From J027 sp965215855 (lineage in GTDB: Bacteria > Chloroflexota > Anaerolineae > Aggregatilineales > J027), in the NCBI GenBank assembly GCA_965215855.1, contig CBDCER010000003.1:2728001-2792000 (forward strand): 64,000 nucleotides of DNA, given 5' to 3'. The position numbers and the translations under genes were made by a program. Of the stretch, positions 59,751-64,000 are shown piece by piece (position 1 is the first letter of the stretch; each line of letters opens with the position of its first letter). The notes below the pieces were generated by a model. That model had not been told where the DNA came from and made no database searches. It saw only the letters and a list, made by a program, of their open reading frames with translations.

Positions 59751-62700
59751 CTAAGGAGCAATGACCCTTTGGCGTAGTTCGTCGAGAACGGTCAACAGGG
59801 CCGCTGAACGCCGGTTGACACCGAAATCTAATCCGGCTGGACTGAGATCCACCGGGCCAGCGCCGCCAACACCATATACGCCACCTGGCACTCCCTGAAG
59901 AATGACGTATAGATTTAATACTGGTACAGCGTTACCCGGATGGTTGGGGTGCTGTGTGGCAGTATTGACGATGATTTGGTTATACGCCGCCAATCTGGCT
60001 GCGGGCACTGTGCCATCGTCTGGCATTGTCACCAGGATGGGGATTGTACCGGCGTTCAGGGTCATGTCCACCGCTTGTTGAAGTCCTGCTTCAAACTGGT
60101 TCGGAGGTACAGCCAACGCGTTTTCGGGCGTGAAACCAATGATGATAATGGTGGGGGCATTCACTCGCAATTCGCACGCCAGCGGAGCCTCGCCCGGTAG
60201 ACATAGTTCGGGATCAGCGTAGGTGTTGTCAAACAGCGTCTCGATTGTCCAGTCCTCGCCATATGCCACACTGCGGAAGTCGAAGTTGTACCAGTCAATC
60301 GCTGCCTGCAAGTTCTCGCGATTACCGAGGACGTACTCGCCTCTGACAATGGGATCGAGCTGATCTGCGTTATTGAACAGTTCATCACCCGCAACCGAGA
60401 AAGCTATCGGATTGCGGCCCAGATTGTTGATGCCGTCACTGTAAACCGATTGTAGGAAGGGCAGCATTGTTTCCAGATCGCTGAAGGCCGGATATGCCGT
60501 GACATCGAAAGCAGATGGCGGTACATCGGGCGGCCCAACCGGTTCCGCTTCGACCGTTACGGTGAAGGCCGTGCTATTGACGCCACCGCGTCCGTCATCC
60601 ACTGTCACGATGATCGTTGCTGTGCCAGCGTTGGCCGCATCTATCTGGAGATCGACAGGGCTGATAACTGTAACAGCAGCGATTCGTGGAGCGTCGGAAG
60701 CTGCCGTCAGGGTCACAGCATCGCCATTCGGATCACTGTAACTGACTGCGACAGTTTGGGATTGCCCTGCTTGCAGTACAAGCGGTGGCAGCGCATCAAT
60801 GAAAGGACTTTGGTTGGCTTCAGTTACCGTCACCGTGAAGGCTGTGCTGGCTGCGCCGCCACGTCCGTCATCGACCGTTACGATGATGGTGGCCGTACCG
60901 GCAGCCGCACCCGTCACGGTGAGTTCAGTCGGGCTACTAGCGGAGACACTCGCCACGCCAGGGTTGTCCACGGTGGGAGTGACGGTTACCGCATCGCCAT
61001 CAGGATCGTTGTAGCTGATGACGACGGGGATACTCTCACCCGCGTTGACGGTCACTGGCGCAATCGGCTGGATAATCGGGTCTTGGTTGGGTTGCACCAC
61101 TGTTACGGTGAAGGCCGTGCCTGCCGAACCGCCACGTCCATCGTCGAGGGTGACGGTCACGGTGGCCGTACCGGCAGCCGCACCCGTCACGGTGAGTTCA
61201 GTCGGGCTACTAGCGGAGACACTCGCCACGCCAGGGTTGTCCACGGTGGGAGTGACGGTTACCGCATCGCCATCAGGATCGTTGTAGCTGATGACGACGG
61301 GGATACTCTCACCCGCGTTGACGGTCACTGGCGCAATCGGCTGGATAATCGGGTCTTGGTTGGGTTGCACCACTGTTACGGTGAAGGCCGTGCCTGCCGA
61401 ACCGCCACGTCCATCGTCGAGGGTGACGGTCACGGTGGCCGTACCGGCAGCCGCACCCGTCACGGTGAGTTCAGTCGGGCTACTAGCGGAGACACTCGCC
61501 ACGCCAGGGTTGTCCACAGTGGGAGTGACAGTCACCGCATCGCCATCAGGATCGTTGTAGCTGATGACGACGGGGATACTCTCACCCGCGTTGACGGTCA
61601 CTGGCGCAATCGGCTGGATAATCGGGTCTTGGTTGGGTTGCACCACTGTTACGGTGAAGGCCGTGCCTGCCGCGCCGCCACGTCCATCGTCGAGGGTGAC
61701 GGTCACGGTGGCCGTACCGGCAGCCGCACCCGTCACGGTGAGTTCAGTCGGGCTGCTAGCGAAGACACTCGCCACGCCAGGGTTGTCCACGGTGGGAGTG
61801 ACAGTCACCGCATCGCCATCAGGATCGTTGTAGCTGATGACGACGGGGATACTCTCACCCGCGTTGACGGTCACTGGCGCAATCGGCTGGATAATCGGGT
61901 CTTGGTTGGGTTGCACCACTGTTACGGTGAAGGCCGTGCCTGCCGCGCCGCCACGTCCATCGTCGAGGGTGACGGTCACGGTGGCCGTACCGGCAGCCGC
62001 ACCCGTCACGGTGAGTTCAGTCGGGCTACTAGCGGAGACACTCGCCACGCCAGGGTTGTCCACGGTGGGAGTGACGGTTACCGCATCGCCATCAGGATCG
62101 TTGTAGCTGATGACGACGGGGATACTCTCACCCGCGTTGACGGTCACTGGCGCAATCGGCTGGATAATCGGGTCTTGGTTGGGCTGTACCACTGTTACGG
62201 TGAAGGCCGTGCCTGCCGAACCGCCACGTCCATCGTCGAGGGTGACGGTCACGGTGGCCGTACCGGCAGCCGCACCCGTCACGGTGAGTTCAGTCGGGCT
62301 ACTAGCGGAGACACTCGCCACGCCAGGGTTGTCCACGGTGGGAGTGACGGTTACCGCATCGCCATCAGGATCGTTGTAGCTGATGACGACGGGGATACTC
62401 TCACCCGCGTTGACGGTCACTGGCGCAATCGGCTGGATAATCGGGTCTTGGTTGGGTTGCACCACTGTTACGGTGAAGGCCGTGCCTGCCAAACCGCCAC
62501 GTCCATCATCGGCAGTCACGGTAATCGTGGCCGTGCCAGGGGCTACGCCGGTCACGGTGAGTTCGGTTGGGCTGCTGACCAATACAGTTGCTACGGCTTC
62601 GTTGTCAGAGGTCGCGCCGAGAGTCAGAGCATCGCCGTTGGGGTCGCTGGCAACGACGGCGACAGTCGCGCTGTCACCAGCAATCAGATCAAGCGGCAAC

Positions 62701-64000
62701 AGCGGCTCGATGGTTGGATCGACATTGGCCTCGCCAACGGTCACGGTGAAGGCGGTGCTGGCCGTGCCACCGTTGCCATCGTCGGCAGTCACGGTGATGG
62801 TGGCAGTACCCGGCGCCACGCCTGTCACGGTGAGTTCAGTTGGGCTGCTGACCAATACGGTTGCTACGGCTTCATTGTCAGAGGTCACACCGAGGGTCAG
62901 CGCGTCACCGTTGGGATCGCTGGCAACGACGGCGACAGTCGCACTGTCACCAGCGATTAGATTGAGAGGCAACAGCGGGTCGATGACAGGATCGACATTG
63001 GCCTCGCCGACGGTCACAGTGAAAGCGGTGCTAGCCATGCCACCGTTGCCATCGTCGGCAGTCACGGTGATGGTGGCAGTACCCGGCGCCACGCCTGTCA
63101 CGGTGAGTTCAGTTGGGCTGCTGACCAATACGGTTGCTACGGCTTCATTGTCAGAGGTCACACCGAGGGTCAGCGCGTCACCGTTGGGATCGCTGGCAAC
63201 GACGGCGACAGTCGCACTGTCACCAGCGATTAGATTGAGAGGCAACAGCGGGTCGATGACAGGATCGACATTGGCCTCGCCGACGGTCACAGTGAAAGCG
63301 GTGCTAGCCGTGCCACCGTTGCCATCGTCGGCAGTCACGGTGATGGTGGCAGTACCCGGCGCCACGCCTGTCACGGTGAGTTCAGTTGGGCTGCTGACCA
63401 ATACGGTTGCTACGGCTTCATTGTCAGAGGTCACACCGAGGGTCAGCGCGTCACCGTTGGGATCGCTGGCAACGACGGCGACAGTCGCACTGTCACCAGC
63501 GATTAGATTGAGAGGCAACAGCGGGTCGATGACAGGATCGACATTAGCCTCGTCGACGGTCACGATGAAGGCGGTGCTAGCCGTGCCGCCGTTGCCATCG
63601 TCGGCAGTCACGGTGATGGTGGCAGTACCCGGCGCAACACCCGTTACGGTGAGTTCAGTTGGGCTGCTGACGAGTACAGTTGCTACGGCTTCGTTATCGG
63701 AAGTCGCGCCGAGGGTCAGGGTGTCACCGTTGGGATCGCTGGCAACGACAGCTACTATCGCACTATCGCCTGTGGTCAGATCAAGCGGCAACAGCGGATC
63801 AATTACCGGATCGACATTAGCCTCGTCGACGGTCACGATGAAGGCGGTGCTAGCCGTGCCGCCGTTGCCATCGTCGGCAGTCACGGTGATGGTGGCAGTA
63901 CCCGGAGCGACGCCTGTCATAGTTAATTCTGATGGCGCACTGACAAGTACCGTCGCTACGGCTTCATTATCGGAGGTTGCGCCGAGGATTAGTTCATCGC
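59751..64000 (-). CDS. Giant secreted Ig-repeat protein, C-terminal part (5' end outside window)
   Basis: The frame stays open to the right edge, so the start is missing; 1415 residues are visible. From the N-terminal side there are five full 91-residue repeats of one type (DPVIDPLLPLNLIAGDSATV and so on; 62448-63812), then six of a second type (DPIIQPIAPVTVNAGESIPV and so on; 60810-62447), then one diverged copy (SPFIDALPPLVLQAGQSQ). These look like bacterial Ig-like beta-sandwich domains. The last 260 residues (59751-60536) resemble an SGNH-hydrolase fold (NPIAFSVAGDELFN, APTIIIIGF, IPILVTMPDDGTVP), but the block I serine is replaced: GDE in place of GDS. A surface or adhesive role is likely. 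Confidence 0.85.
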   Translation of the reverse strand, partial: DELILGATSDNEAVATVLVSAPSELTMTGVAPGTATITVTADDGNGGTASTAFIVTVDEANVDPVIDPLLPLDLTTGDSAIVAVVASDPNGDTLTLGATSDNEAVATVLVSSPTELTVTGVAPGTATITVTADDGNGGTASTAFIVTVDEANVDPVIDPLLPLNLIAGDSATVAVVASDPNGDALTLGVTSDNEAVATVLVSSPTELTVTGVAPGTATITVTADDGNGGTASTAFTVTVGEANVDPVIDPLLPLNLIAGDSATVAVVASDPNGDALTLGVTSDNEAVATVLVSSPTELTVTGVAPGTATITVTADDGNGGMASTAFTVTVGEANVDPVIDPLLPLNLIAGDSATVAVVASDPNGDALTLGVTSDNEAVATVLVSSPTELTVTGVAPGTATITVTADDGNGGTASTAFTVTVGEANVDPTIEPLLPLDLIAGDSATVAVVASDPNGDALTLGATSDNEAVATVLVSSPTELTVTGVAPGTATITVTADDGRGGLAGTAFTVTVVQPNQDPIIQPIAPVTVNAGESIPVVISYNDPDGDAVTVTPTVDNPGVASVSASSPTELTVTGAAAGTATVTVTLDDGRGGSAGTAFTVTVVQPNQDPIIQPIAPVTVNAGESIPVVISYNDPDGDAVTVTPTVDNPGVASVSASSPTELTVTGAAAGTATVTVTLDDGRGGAAGTAFTVTVVQPNQDPIIQPIAPVTVNAGESIPVVISYNDPDGDAVTVTPTVDNPGVASVFASSPTELTVTGAAAGTATVTVTLDDGRGGAAGTAFTVTVVQPNQDPIIQPIAPVTVNAGESIPVVISYNDPDGDAVTVTPTVDNPGVASVSASSPTELTVTGAAAGTATVTVTLDDGRGGSAGTAFTVTVVQPNQDPIIQPIAPVTVNAGESIPVVISYNDPDGDAVTVTPTVDNPGVASVSASSPTELTVTGAAAGTATVTVTLDDGRGGSAGTAFTVTVVQPNQDPIIQPIAPVTVNAGESIPVVISYNDPDGDAVTVTPTVDNPGVASVSASSPTELTVTGAAAGTATIIVTVDDGRGGAASTAFTVTVTEANQSPFIDALPPLVLQAGQSQTVAVSYSDPNGDAVTLTAASDAPRIAAVTVISPVDLQIDAANAGTATIIVTVDDGRGGVNSTAFTVTVEAEPVGPPDVPPSAFDVTAYPAFSDLETMLPFLQSVYSDGINNLGRNPIAFSVAGDELFNNADQLDPIVRGEYVLGNRENLQAAIDWYNFDFRSVAYGEDWTIETLFDNTYADPELCLPGEAPLACELRVNAPTIIIIGFTPENALAVPPNQFEAGLQQAVDMTLNAGTIPILVTMPDDGTVPAARLAAYNQIIVNTATQHPNHPGNAVPVLNLYVILQGVPGGVYGVGGAGPVDLSPAGLDFGVNRRSAALLTVLDELRQRVIAP
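60810..62447 (-). repeat. Six tandem 273-bp repeats (type B Ig-like units)
   Basis: Six units of exactly 273 bp, almost identical at the DNA level. Differences are few, such as GSAG/GAAG and SVSASS/SVFASS changes in the protein. Such uniformity suggests recent amplification or ongoing gene conversion. Confidence 0.93.
62448..63812 (-). repeat. Five tandem 273-bp repeats (type A Ig-like units)
   Basis: Five units of 273 bp that differ clearly from type B but share the same period and the SSPTELTVTG and PGTATITVTADDG core. The middle three are nearly identical. The array continues beyond the window edge. Confidence 0.9.

Noticed and set aside
60756..62960. A 734-codon open frame on the plus strand opposite the Ig-repeat gene, with nested 89-codon frames at 273-bp steps
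   Set aside because: The 273-bp period is a multiple of three, so any stop-free antisense unit stays open through the whole array. The antisense protein is Arg/His/Gly-rich low-complexity sequence, while the minus-strand frame gives clear Ig-like domains.
60810..63812. CRISPR-like array
   Set aside because: The repeats are 273 bp with no spacers, and they encode protein domains in frame.
1..64000. tRNA, rRNA, insertion sequence or prophage genes
   Set aside because: No cloverleaf-like segments, rRNA motifs, transposase or integrase sequences, or phage structural genes were noticed on either strand; a tRNAscan or IS search was not run.

Overview
The window reads as a chromosomal stretch of a bacterium with roughly even base composition, most likely a member of the Chloroflexota (Anaerolineae-like). 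This is an inference from the gene mix: a fused alpha/beta branched-chain E1 dehydrogenase, a mevalonate-pathway decarboxylase, a bifunctional homocysteine methyltransferase/methylenetetrahydrofolate reductase, many GAF/PAS histidine kinases, a serine/threonine kinase fused to a STAND ATPase and TPRs, GT-C membrane glycosyltransferases, and secreted SdrD-like, SGNH-like and Ig-repeat proteins. I see no rRNA or tRNA gene, no CRISPR array, no insertion sequence and no phage module.

Layout. 1-9.6 kb: the end of a sugar nucleotidyltransferase, a DedA-like membrane protein, the fused E1 enzyme, a very large class A penicillin-binding protein, a DUF554 protein and mvaD. 9.7-14 kb: a DUF4062-TPR signalling protein broken by a 2-nt deletion, then a lipoprotein and a membrane coiled-coil TPR protein. 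14-22.1 kb, minus strand: a STAS-like gene and a three-gene two-component operon, then an 1108-residue histidine kinase. 22.1-25.7 kb: a plus-strand run of a ConA-like protein, a lipase-like hydrolase, a receiver-DUF309 fusion and a FabL-like reductase. 25.7-31.7 kb: a response regulator/kinase hybrid, a GT4 glycosyltransferase, a stand-alone Clp N-domain protein, an SdrD-like secreted protein, a small membrane protein and an AI-2E family transporter. 31.7-31.9 kb: a probable unannotated small RNA with its own promoter, three hairpins and terminator. 31.9-46.1 kb: der, secreted SH3/propeller proteins, an FHA protein divergent from a degenerate histidine kinase, the kinase-STAND-TPR protein with a secreted TPR partner, and a SufS-like PLP enzyme. 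46.2-54 kb, minus strand: three overlapping GT-C glycosyltransferase genes, DUF2071, a MazG-like protein, a palindrome with a gene remnant, and an L,D-transpeptidase. 54-59.7 kb: metH and the methyltransferase/MTHFR gene behind a SAM riboswitch. 59.75-64 kb: the C-terminal part of a giant Ig-repeat secreted protein that runs off the right edge.

How the genes work together. The best-supported regulatory unit is the methionine/folate operon: promoter, SAM-I-type aptamer, terminator, metH, then homocysteine methyltransferase/MTHFR. The signalling clusters share receiver, GAF, PAS and TPR parts but contain no DNA-binding output domain, so they probably act through protein partners. Several minus-strand promoters share the form TTGACA-17-TAnCAT, while many plus-strand genes have a strong TATAAT with no clear -35 box.

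Limits. All product names come from reading motifs in the translations. No database search, covariance model or folding program was run.
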